From positions 248,001-312,000 of the forward strand of contig NZ_AXVM01000001.1 in the NCBI RefSeq assembly GCF_000484635.1: DNA of 64,000 nt, in the 5' to 3' direction. Below are positions 45,665 to 55,287 of this stretch, piece by piece (the first letter of the stretch is position 1; every line of letters starts with the position of its first letter). The notes under the pieces are model-generated. The model searched no databases. It was not told where the DNA came from and saw nothing but the letters and a program-made list of their open reading frames with translations. A program made the translations under genes and the position numbers. The DNA is from Comamonas badia DSM 17552. GTDB lineage: Bacteria; Pseudomonadota; Gammaproteobacteria; Burkholderiales; Burkholderiaceae_C.

Positions 45665-46869
45665 GAAAGAACCTGAAAATGAACCGACTTGCCCCGCACA
45701 CTTTGGCCTTGCGACTGGTGCCGCTGGCCACGGCCCTGATCCTCACGGCCACTGCCACGTCCGCCCTGGCTCAGGATCACGATGCGCATGGCGCACACGA
45801 CGCTGCGGCACAGTCCAGCACCGCGCCTGCGGCCGGGTCCATGGCTGGCATGAATCATGAGGGCATGCCGATGCCGGCGGGCAGTGCGCCGACAGCGGAT
45901 GAAGCGTCTGCCATGAATCACGGCAGCATGCCCATGCGAGGCAGCGTCCCGGCTGCAAATCCTGGAGCGCCAACCATGGATCATGGCGCCATGCCGGGCA
46001 TGGATCACGGCCCCGCGCCATCCCAAGGTGCCGACAGCGGCCCCGCTTCCGCGATGAACCACGGCGCTGCGCCAGCTTCCAGCGGCTCCATGGCGGGCAT
46101 GGATCACGGCGACATGCAGATGCAAGGCGGCAGCCCGCCCGCCGATGCGCGCGACCCCAACGGCTATTCCGACGGCTTCGAGCGCGGCAGCGGCAAGTAT
46201 TCGCTCACGGGCGTGCCGCGCCTGCAACTGGGCGACCAGATGAGCTTTGCGAACCTGAGGGTCAACCGCTTGGAGCGCGCCTGGGCGCGCCACGGCGATA
46301 ACGCCACGACGTATGACCTGCAAGCGCGCATCGGCCGCGACTTCAATCACCTGGTCATCAAGGCCGAGGGCGACGTCGCCCAGGGCAAAGTACAGGATTC
46401 GCGCACCGAACTGCTCTGGGGCCACGCCATCGCCGCCTTCTGGGACAGTCAACTCGGCGTGCGCTTCGACCACGGCACAGGCAAGGATCGCCAGTGGCTT
46501 GCGGCTGGCGTGCAGGGCCTCGCGCCCTACTGGTTTGAGCTCGATGCCACGGTCTATCTGGGCAGTGGCGGCCGCACCGCGCTGCGGCTCGAAGGGAGCT
46601 ATGACTGGCTTCTCACGCAAAAGCTGATTCTGCAGCCGCGCACCGAATGGAATTTCTACGGCAAGAGCGATCCGGCCAACGCCATCGGCAGCGGCCTTGC
46701 CAACGCCAGTGCGGGTTTGCGCCTGCGCTACGAAATCACGCGCCAGATCGCACCCTACATCGGCGTCGAATGGCAACACAGCTTTGGCCTCACGGGAGAC
46801 TTCGTGCGCGCCTCGGGTGGCAGTGCCACCCAGACGCGCTGGTTGGCGGGCTTGAATTTCTGGTTCTGA
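45661..46869 (+). CDS. copB: Copper resistance outer-membrane protein CopB
   Basis: A 402-residue protein. It has a signal peptide (ATALILTATATSALAQ) and then about 130 residues of Met/His-rich repeats (MAGMNHEGMPMPAG, MDHGAMPGMDHGP) that probably bind copper. The C-terminal beta-barrel domain follows, typical of CopB (GVPRLQLGDQMSFANLRVNRL; LLWGHAIAAFWDSQLGVR), ending in the aromatic residue F for outer-membrane insertion. It starts within the copA stop codon. Confidence 0.93.
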   Translation: MRKNLKMNRLAPHTLALRLVPLATALILTATATSALAQDHDAHGAHDAAAQSSTAPAAGSMAGMNHEGMPMPAGSAPTADEASAMNHGSMPMRGSVPAANPGAPTMDHGAMPGMDHGPAPSQGADSGPASAMNHGAAPASSGSMAGMDHGDMQMQGGSPPADARDPNGYSDGFERGSGKYSLTGVPRLQLGDQMSFANLRVNRLERAWARHGDNATTYDLQARIGRDFNHLVIKAEGDVAQGKVQDSRTELLWGHAIAAFWDSQLGVRFDHGTGKDRQWLAAGVQGLAPYWFELDATVYLGSGGRTALRLEGSYDWLLTQKLILQPRTEWNFYGKSDPANAIGSGLANASAGLRLRYEITRQIAPYIGVEWQHSFGLTGDFVRASGGSATQTRWLAGLNFWF

Positions 46870-46891
46870 TTTTTCCCAAGGAGTCGTTTGA

Positions 46892-47398
46892 ATGAAGAAA
46901 AGCATCCTCATTTCCCTGTTTGCCGCGGCGGCGTTTCCGCTCGCTGCGCTGGCTGCCGGCACGCACGCTGGTGGCCACGACATGCCCGCCTCGCACGGCA
47001 ACATGAGCATGTCGGAGCACAGCGCCATGTTCGGCCAGCCCGGTGACCCGGCCAAGGTCACGCGCACGATCGACGTGGTGATGAACGACAACATGCGCTT
47101 CGATCCCTCAAGCATCAATGTGAAGGAGGGCGAGACCGTGCGCTTCATGGTGCGCAACGCCGGCAAGATAAGGCACGAAATGGTGCTCGGCTCGCTGGAC
47201 GAATTGAAGGAGCACGCCAAGGAAATGCGCGCCAATCCCGGCATGGTGCACAGCGAGCCTAACCAGGTGAACCTCAAGCCCGGCCAGCGCGGCACGATGG
47301 TGTGGCAGTTCACCCAGCCGGGCAAGGTCGATTTTGCTTGCACCGAACCGGGACACCTTGAAGCCGGCATGGCCGGGCAAGTCGAGGTTGCTCGCTGA
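46892..47398 (+). CDS. Periplasmic cupredoxin CopI-like
   Basis: A 168-residue blue-copper-type protein. Signal LISLFAAAAFPLAALAAG, a Met/His-rich N-terminus (HDMPASHGNMSMSEHSAM), then a plastocyanin-like fold with IRHEMVLGS (first His), and DFACTEPGHLEAGM holding the Cys-His-Met ligands. In Pseudomonas and Vibrio, CopI confers Cu tolerance in the periplasm. It follows copB by 22 bases and is in the same operon. Confidence 0.85.
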   Translation: MKKSILISLFAAAAFPLAALAAGTHAGGHDMPASHGNMSMSEHSAMFGQPGDPAKVTRTIDVVMNDNMRFDPSSINVKEGETVRFMVRNAGKIRHEMVLGSLDELKEHAKEMRANPGMVHSEPNQVNLKPGQRGTMVWQFTQPGKVDFACTEPGHLEAGMAGQVEVAR

Positions 47399-47452
47399 AC
47401 TGATCTTGCAAGTCTTTTTGAACCCCCATCGATTATTCCTTCAGAGATCATC

Positions 47453-47794
47453 GTGACCACCATCCAACGTCTACTCACCATCTCCGCCCTGGCCATGGGC
47501 GTTGCCCTGCCGATGGCGGGCCATGCCCAGGTCAGCCCCAGTCCAGGTCAGGTGGCGGCGCCTGCGTCGGACTCGATAACCAATGGCGAGGTCAAGAAGG
47601 TCGATCCGGACAACGGCAAGGTCACCCTCAAGCACGGCGACATCAAGAACCTGGACATGCCCGGAATGACCATGGTCTTCACCGTTCGCGACAAGGGTCA
47701 GATCACCAAGCTCAAGCCCGGCGACAAGGTGCAATTCACGGTCGTCCAGGAAGGTGGAAAGATGGTTGTCACCGACATCCAACCCGCGCGCTGA
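47453..47794 (+). CDS. CusF-like periplasmic copper-binding protein
   Basis: The protein has 113 residues and starts at GTG 47453. A signal peptide ends near GHAQVSP. The OB-like CusF fold has NGEVKKVDPDNGKVTLKHGD, LDMPGMTMVFTVRDKGQI and LKPGDKVQFTV. The ligands His and MxM (GMTM) of CusF are kept, but the Trp that caps copper in E. coli CusF is replaced (NLDMPGM). It probably carries Cu(I)/Ag(I) to the efflux pump. Confidence 0.82.
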   Translation: MTTIQRLLTISALAMGVALPMAGHAQVSPSPGQVAAPASDSITNGEVKKVDPDNGKVTLKHGDIKNLDMPGMTMVFTVRDKGQITKLKPGDKVQFTVVQEGGKMVVTDIQPAR

Positions 47795-47869
47795 GCAGAG
47801 TCACCACCGCATCATGCCGCCGGACGCGGCAGCCCGAGTCTCCCCCCTCCACCGCAAGAAGGAAGCATC

Positions 47870-48340
47870 ATGATTCACATTCGCCACTCCCTGATCGGCC
47901 TCTGTGTCGCCGCCGCCTCCGTGGGCGTGCTGGCGCAAGGCTCCGACGAGCACAAGGACCACCATCCAGCGGAAACGACCGCCCCTGCGGCGGCAGCTCC
48001 GGCGCCGGCTGCAGCACCGCTATCGCAGGCCATGAACCCGGCCATGATGGCCGCGATGGAACAACGCATGCGAGCCATGCACGAGAAGATGGCCGCCGCC
48101 AAGACGCCCCAGGAGCGGCAGGCATTGATGGCCGAACACATGAAGACCATGCAGGACGGCATGCGCATGATGGAGTCGATGCACGGCCAGATGGCATCGG
48201 GCAACCCGCCCGCCGGTATGGCTGGCATGCAGCACGACCCGCAGATGATGGAAAAGCGCATGGCCATGATGGAGTCGATGATGCAGATGATGATGGATCG
48301 AATGTCCATGCCGCAAACCTCCACTCCCGGCACAAAGTGA
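47870..48340 (+). CDS. Met/His-rich exported protein of unknown fold
   Basis: A 156-residue protein with signal (LIGLCVAAASVGVLAQG), an Ala/Pro linker and about 30 methionines in helical MxxM patterns (MNPAMMAAMEQRMRAMHEKM; MMESMMQMMMDRMSM). It looks like a periplasmic Cu(I)/Ag(I) sponge. GAAGGAAGC lies before the start. No named family is recognised; the content resembles the CopK/SilE idea of disordered metal buffering but not in sequence. Confidence 0.65.
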   Translation: MIHIRHSLIGLCVAAASVGVLAQGSDEHKDHHPAETTAPAAAAPAPAAAPLSQAMNPAMMAAMEQRMRAMHEKMAAAKTPQERQALMAEHMKTMQDGMRMMESMHGQMASGNPPAGMAGMQHDPQMMEKRMAMMESMMQMMMDRMSMPQTSTPGTK

Positions 48341-48350
48341 GGAGGCCGTC

Positions 48351-48629
48351 ATGACCCATGACCATGCATCCCATCCGCAGAGTGTGCAGACCGGCGGGTT
48401 CTGGCGCTCGCGCTATGCCATCGGCCTGCTCGTGTTCGGCGCTGCCGCCGGGTACTTTCTATGGACCGAGCACCGTGCCCACTTGGCGCAATGGTGGCCC
48501 TATGCCTTCCTGCTGGCCTGCCCGCTGATGCATGTCTTCATGCACAAAGGCCATGGTGGTCATGGCGGCCACGGTGGTGGCTCCGGAGCCACTGGCCAGG
48601 GCACTGGACAAAACTCCGACAGGGGCTGA
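48351..48629 (+). CDS. DUF2933-type small membrane protein
   Basis: A 92-residue protein: polar N-terminus, two hydrophobic helices (YAIGLLVFGAAAGYFLW and WWPYAFLLACPLMHVFMH), and a Gly/His-rich tail (HGGHGGHGGG). The LLACPLMHVFMHKGHGGH segment is the DUF2933 hallmark. These proteins accompany copper-efflux genes, and the CPLMH motif with its His tail suggests metal binding at the membrane. It lies 10 bases after the preceding gene and 4 bases before the next. Confidence 0.75.
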   Translation: MTHDHASHPQSVQTGGFWRSRYAIGLLVFGAAAGYFLWTEHRAHLAQWWPYAFLLACPLMHVFMHKGHGGHGGHGGGSGATGQGTGQNSDRG

Positions 48630-48633
48630 GGCC

Positions 48634-49281
48634 ATGGAGCACACGGGATCGTCGTATGGCCTGTGGACTCTGGTGGTGCTCAACGTGGCGATCTTCGTCA
48701 TGTTCGCCTTCAGCTTCTTCAAGCCGGCCAGCGCGCGCGACTGGCGCAGTTTCGGGGCGTTCACAGCGTTCATCGTGGCGCTGTTCGTGGAGATGTATGG
48801 CTTCCCGCTGACCATCTACTTCCTGTCGGGCTGGCTGGGCCAGAAGGTCCCGGGCGTGGACCTGCTGAACCACAACGCCGGTCACCTGCTGGAGCTGCTG
48901 TTCGGCTGGGGCGGTGATCCGCACCTTGGGCCGTTCCACATTCTCAGCTACCTGTTCATTGGCGGTGGCTTCTGGCTGCTGGCCGCGGCTTGGCCCGTGC
49001 TCTACGAGGCCCAGCGGCAGGGGCGGCTGGCGCGCACCGGTGTTTACGCTCGGGTGCGGCATCCGCAGTACATCGCCTTCGTGTTGATCATGTTCGGCTT
49101 TCTCCTGCAATGGCCGACCTTGCTGACGCTGTTGATGTTCCCGGTGCTTGTGGTGGTGTATGCCCGCCTGGCGCACAACGAGGAGCAGGAAAGCGGACGT
49201 CGTTTTGGACAGGCTTGGCAGGAGTATGCGCAGCATGTCCCGCGTTTCATTCCGCGCTGGGGCGCATGGGTCCAGCCTTGA
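48634..49281 (+). CDS. ICMT/NnrU-like membrane methyltransferase family protein
   Basis: A 215-residue inner-membrane protein with five or six helices. The C-terminal half has GVYARVRHPQYIAFVLIMFGF and LAHNEEQESGRRFGQAWQEY, the isoprenylcysteine carboxyl methyltransferase-type signature (RHPxY and E…F). In bacteria the role of these enzymes is mostly unknown. In copper islands it regularly follows a DUF2933 gene, as here, so the two probably work together. Confidence 0.78.
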   Translation: MEHTGSSYGLWTLVVLNVAIFVMFAFSFFKPASARDWRSFGAFTAFIVALFVEMYGFPLTIYFLSGWLGQKVPGVDLLNHNAGHLLELLFGWGGDPHLGPFHILSYLFIGGGFWLLAAAWPVLYEAQRQGRLARTGVYARVRHPQYIAFVLIMFGFLLQWPTLLTLLMFPVLVVVYARLAHNEEQESGRRFGQAWQEYAQHVPRFIPRWGAWVQP

Positions 49282-49336
49282 GCGACGCATCCGATGACCA
49301 GAATGTGACCATCAGCATGAAATCAAGGAAGTTGCG

Positions 49337-49840
49337 ATGACGTTGAAACCGCTGATCCTGGGGGCCGTAGGATTGCTGGCCTTGCTGCTGGTCGCAGGGG
49401 CGGGTTACTTTTCCCTGCGCGCCAGCGACCGGCAGGCGATGCCGCCGCTGCACAGCCTGCACCCCGATGATCCCCAGGTGCTGCGCGTCGGCGCCCGCAT
49501 CTACGCGCAACAATGTGCGGCCTGCCATGGCGCCAAGGGCGAGGGCCAACCCAGTTGGCGTGATCGCGGGCCCGATGGCCTGCTACCGGCACCGCCCCAC
49601 GATCCCAGCGGCCACACCTGGCACCATCCCGACGAGCAGCTGTTCGCCATCACCAAGCAGGGACTAGCCCAGTTGATCGATCAGCCCGACTACCGTACGG
49701 CTATGCCCATCTACGGCGGTGTACTGAGCGACGACGAGATCGTGGCCGTGCTGTCATGGATCAAGGCGCAATGGCCGCCCGAGATACGGCGCCGCCACGA
49801 TGAAATCAATGTCCAGTACCGCTTGTCTTTGTCCCGCTAG
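49337..49840 (+). CDS. Membrane-anchored c-type cytochrome
   Basis: A 167-residue protein with one N-terminal helix (LILGAVGLLALLLVAGAGYF, probably an uncleaved anchor) and a single haem site: Cys60, Cys63 and His64 in YAQQCAACHGAKGEG. The likely Met ligand is in YRTAMPIYGGVLSDDEI. It faces the periplasm and could take electrons from Cu(I) oxidation or give them to a partner. It follows the ICMT-like gene by 55 bases. Confidence 0.85.
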   Translation: MTLKPLILGAVGLLALLLVAGAGYFSLRASDRQAMPPLHSLHPDDPQVLRVGARIYAQQCAACHGAKGEGQPSWRDRGPDGLLPAPPHDPSGHTWHHPDEQLFAITKQGLAQLIDQPDYRTAMPIYGGVLSDDEIVAVLSWIKAQWPPEIRRRHDEINVQYRLSLSR

Positions 49841-49891
49841 CCATCGGGGCATGGGCCAGTACGGGCCGGATGCGTCCACAAGGAAAAGGGC

Positions 49892-49922
49892 TTGACCTTG
49901 CCGCGATGGCAAGGTCAAGAAT
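49892..49922 (+). promoter_or_regulatory. CueR-type promoter before the DUF3141 gene
   Basis: The sequence has -35 TTGACC (49892-49897), a 19-base spacer, and -10 AAGAAT (49917-49922). The spacer and -35 include a perfect inverted repeat: CTTGACCTTGCC (49891-49902) and GGCAAGGTCAAG (49908-49919) around 5 bases. The over-long spacer and ACCTTGCC…GGCAAGGT palindrome are the hallmark of MerR-family Cu(I) regulators (CueR). No merR-type gene is in the window. Confidence 0.75.
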
Positions 49923-49948
49923 CGAGATAACTCCACAAAGGCATGGGC

Positions 49949-51811
49949 ATGAACCAACACCTGCATCACCACGGCCATGCCGCGGGCGAACAGACCCCGG
50001 CAACTCAGGCACCGTCGGCGCTGGACTTTTTCGACTACCAGCGGGACTTCCTCGAACGCACGGTACTTTTCTGGGACACGCTTCGCCAGCGCGCGAACAA
50101 CATGCTTGAGCACGAGCGAGCCGGGTTGCCGCCGCTTCTGGATTTCAAGCACGAAACGCTGCTGGACGCGCGCCGCTTCGAGCGGCCAGTCAACTATGCA
50201 CTGCTGCGCATCACCGAAATCGACACGCATTGCTGGGATGACTGCGTCGATCCTGACAAACCGCCGGTCATCGTCGTCGATCCACGCGCCGGCCATGGCC
50301 CCGGCATTGGCGGCTTCAAGCGCGACTCCGAAGTCGGAATGGCCATGCGTGAAGGCCATCCGGTCTATTTCGTCATCTTCTTTCCGGAGCCGACTCTGGG
50401 GCAGACCCTGGCAGACGTGTTGCATGTGCTGCGGAGCTTCGTCGAAGAGGTCGCACTACGCCATCCTGGCAAGCCTCCTGTGCTCTATGGCAACTGTCAG
50501 GCCGGGTGGGCGGTGACGCTGCTGTCCGCAGACTGCGCCGGTCTGGTCGGGCCGGTGGTGCTCAATGGTTCACCCTTGTCGTATTGGGCCGGCGAGTCCG
50601 GTGTCAATCCGATGCGTCTTTCCGGAGGGCTTCTTGGCGGCAGTTGGTTGGCGCATCTGACGGCCGACCTGGGCAATGGCCGCTTCGACGGGGCCTGGCT
50701 AGCGCAGAATTTCGAGAACCTCAAGCCCGAAAAGGCCGTTTGGGAAAAGTACGCCCAACTCTTCACCAACGTTGACAGTGAGCAGGGGCGCTTTCTGGAG
50801 TTCGAACGCTGGTGGAACGGTTTTTATTTCCTGAGCCGAGAAGAGATTCTCGCGATCGTTGAGAACCTGTTCATCGGCAATCAGATTGAACAAGGTCTTT
50901 TCCGGATTTGCCAGGGTTGCACTGCTGACCTGAGGCGGATCACGAATCCAATCGTCATCTTTGCATCCTACGGCGACAACATCACGCCACCGCACCAGGC
51001 GCTTGGATGGATCCCCGCTGTCTACAGCGACACAGAGAATCTCAGGCAAGCCGGGCAGCGCATCGTCTACCTCACGAACCCGCATGTTGGCCATCTCGGC
51101 ATTTTTGTCTCTGCCAGGGTGGCTCGTTTAGAGCACCGGGCCATCCTGGAGAGCCTGGCTGACATTGAAGCGCTGGCCCCGGGCCTCTATGAAATGAAGA
51201 TCGACAATCCGTCGGGTGACCCGGACTGCCATAAACCCAGCTACAGCATCCGCTTCGAACCCCGTCAGGTGCAAGACCTGAAAACGGATTACCCGCAGGA
51301 AGCTTTTGAGCGCGTGAAACAAGTCTCGACGGTCAACGAAGCACTTTACCGGGCATTCGTCAGTCCTTGGGTGCAAGCGCTGGCCACGCCCTGGACAGCC
51401 GAAATGCTCAAGTGGCTCCATCCGATGCGCACCAGCCGTTATTTGCTCTCTGAAGCGTTCAGTCCATGGATGCGCGGCGTTGCCTTGCTGGCCGAGTCGC
51501 TTAGCAAGAACCGCCAACCGCTTGCGCAGAACCACCCGTTCATCAAGCGGGAGCGTGAAGCCGTAGGGGAAGTAACCCATGCGATGGGACAACTGCGCGA
51601 AGGCCGCGACGCTGCGAGGGAGCAGGCGTTTCGCCTGATGTTTCAAAACCCTGACTTGTTCTCAAGCGTTCTGAGCATGATGGGAAAAAAGGTCGGTGAT
51701 GGCAATCTAGGGCGCCCCAATTCAGTTTCTGTGCTCGATGTGAAAGACGATCAGGTCGTGAAAACCGTTCCAGTGGGTAAGACGCCCAACGGCATCAGCG
51801 TTACGCCTTGA
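49949..51811 (+). CDS. DUF3141 protein, chimeric at both ends
   Basis: A 620-residue protein from the ATG at 49949 (the ATG at 49943 has no room for a ribosome site). Residues about 26-585 are DUF3141, an alpha/beta-hydrolase-like family related to PHA synthases: VDPRAGHGPGIGGFKRDSE, the elbow GNCQAGW with a Cys nucleophile, GSPLSYWAGESG and GDNITPPHQALGW. The first 18 residues ([15 protein letters not shown]) repeat a linker of the copper ATPase at 52174. The last 30 (NSVSVLDVKDDQVVKTVPVG…) are a YVTN beta-propeller repeat. It may act on acyl or PHA-like substrates. Confidence 0.8.
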   Translation: MNQHLHHHGHAAGEQTPATQAPSALDFFDYQRDFLERTVLFWDTLRQRANNMLEHERAGLPPLLDFKHETLLDARRFERPVNYALLRITEIDTHCWDDCVDPDKPPVIVVDPRAGHGPGIGGFKRDSEVGMAMREGHPVYFVIFFPEPTLGQTLADVLHVLRSFVEEVALRHPGKPPVLYGNCQAGWAVTLLSADCAGLVGPVVLNGSPLSYWAGESGVNPMRLSGGLLGGSWLAHLTADLGNGRFDGAWLAQNFENLKPEKAVWEKYAQLFTNVDSEQGRFLEFERWWNGFYFLSREEILAIVENLFIGNQIEQGLFRICQGCTADLRRITNPIVIFASYGDNITPPHQALGWIPAVYSDTENLRQAGQRIVYLTNPHVGHLGIFVSARVARLEHRAILESLADIEALAPGLYEMKIDNPSGDPDCHKPSYSIRFEPRQVQDLKTDYPQEAFERVKQVSTVNEALYRAFVSPWVQALATPWTAEMLKWLHPMRTSRYLLSEAFSPWMRGVALLAESLSKNRQPLAQNHPFIKREREAVGEVTHAMGQLREGRDAAREQAFRLMFQNPDLFSSVLSMMGKKVGDGNLGRPNSVSVLDVKDDQVVKTVPVGKTPNGISVTP

Positions 51812-51889
51812 CGGTTTAGCCGTCGCGTGCAGCCGCCGGGCAAGCATACAAAAAGTAGAACAAGCCAGATTCGTCCAATAAAAACAGCC

Positions 51890-51920
51890 TCGACCTTGCC
51901 ATGCTGAACAGGTCAAGGGT
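51890..51920 (+). promoter_or_regulatory. CueR-type promoter before the copper ATPase gene
   Basis: The sequence has -35-like TCGACC (51890-51895), a 19-base spacer and -10-like AAGGGT (51915-51920). GACCT…AGGTC form the inverted repeat. It is a weaker version of the site at 49892, and the two leaders remain alike up to the start codon (CTCCACAAAGGC versus CTCCACAAGGAC), so one was copied from the other. Confidence 0.6.
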
Positions 51921-51947
51921 CGAGCCAAACTCCACAAGGACATTGAC

Positions 51948-54341
<2,394 letters not shown>

Positions 54342-54379
54342 CCCGCATCGAAACAATCAAAAAGAGGTTACCGATCCTG

Positions 54380-54637
54380 ATGAACGGAATGTATATGAAC
54401 GATATGGGGTGGTGGTTGGGTGCCCACTGGCTGACGATGCTGCTGGGTGCGGTGGTGATCGTGCTGCCGTTTTGGAAGATCTTTGCCAAGGCGGGCTTTT
54501 CCGGCTGGCTCGGCCTGCTGATGATCGTCCCCATGGTCAACCTGATCGCACTGTACGTGCTCGCGTTCTCGGACTGGCCGAGATTGAGACGCGCCGACAA
54601 GTTGGATTCCGGTGAAATGAATCCAGGGATTCGGTGA
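54380..54637 (+). CDS. Small membrane protein (paralogue of 35811-36053)
   Basis: An 85-residue protein, MNGMYMNDMGWWLGAHWL, then two helices linked by PFWKIFAKAGFSGWLGLL and ended by LYVLAFSDWPRLRRAD. It follows the copper ATPase by 38 bases and probably shares its transcript. The common PFWKI-F-KA-FSGWL core with the 35811 protein indicates a family tied to metal pumps, perhaps as a small subunit. Confidence 0.7.
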   Translation: MNGMYMNDMGWWLGAHWLTMLLGAVVIVLPFWKIFAKAGFSGWLGLLMIVPMVNLIALYVLAFSDWPRLRRADKLDSGEMNPGIR

Positions 54638-54758
54638 CCTCGCATGCGCGGTGACTGGGCCGCCTGCGGGTAGATGGGCCATGAAGGCACTTCCTTCCCG
54701 GGACGGCTCTCTGATCCGCGGCAAGTTGTCACACATCCAGCACAGCGAACATCCCACC

Positions 54759-55212
54759 ATGGTTTCCATCCGACGCATCGTCACGCAATGGGGCCGCCGG
54801 ATCGTCGGCGGCCTCATCGTGGCCTTGCTGTTCTCGCAGATGGCGCTGGCGATGTATGCCTGCCCGAAGCTGGATGCGGATACGCACGCGGCATCGATGC
54901 AGATGGCGGGCATGGCCATGGACGAAGCCACCGGCATGTCCGCCATGCCGGACTGCCATGCCCGGGACGATGGACGACGAGTCTCCGCAGTTGTGCCGTG
55001 CCCATTGCAGCGGTGACGGCAAGCCCGCGCCTTCTCCGCAAGGACTTGACGGTCTATCTACTGCGGCGGCGCATGCGGTCTGGATTGCCTACCTGCTTCC
55101 AGTGGTGCCCGACCCGCAATCATCGACCGACGCCAGGGCTGATCCGGCGTGGCTCGACCACCGAACGGGCTCTTTCCCCTTCCATCTCACTTTCCAAGTC
55201 CTGCGTAATTGA
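54759..55212 (+). pseudogene. Copper-island Met/Cys-rich membrane-anchored protein, frameshifted
   Basis: From the ATG at 54759 the frame reads VSIRRIVTQWGRRIVGGLIV (signal/anchor), CPKLDADTHAASMQMAGMAM and MSAMPDCHA, then runs into unrelated sequence to a stop at 55016. The +1 frame from about 54970 continues plausibly: MDDESPQLCRAHCSGDGK, ending QVLRN at 55212. Related proteins have the DCH… and LC-AHC Cys/His motifs in one chain, so the two parts were probably joined. A GC-rich CCCGGG run marks the likely shift point. Confidence 0.55.
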
Positions 55213-55287
55213 CACACCAAGTCGTGCCCGCCGTGCATTGGCACGGCAGAACACGTGACTTCGTGGCTATCAATTTCGAGGACCATC

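Noticed and set aside
45840-46130. Repeats in the copB N-terminus as a possible tandem or CRISPR-like array
   Set aside because: They are Met/His codon repeats of irregular spacing encoding the copper-binding region, without conserved repeat-spacer structure.
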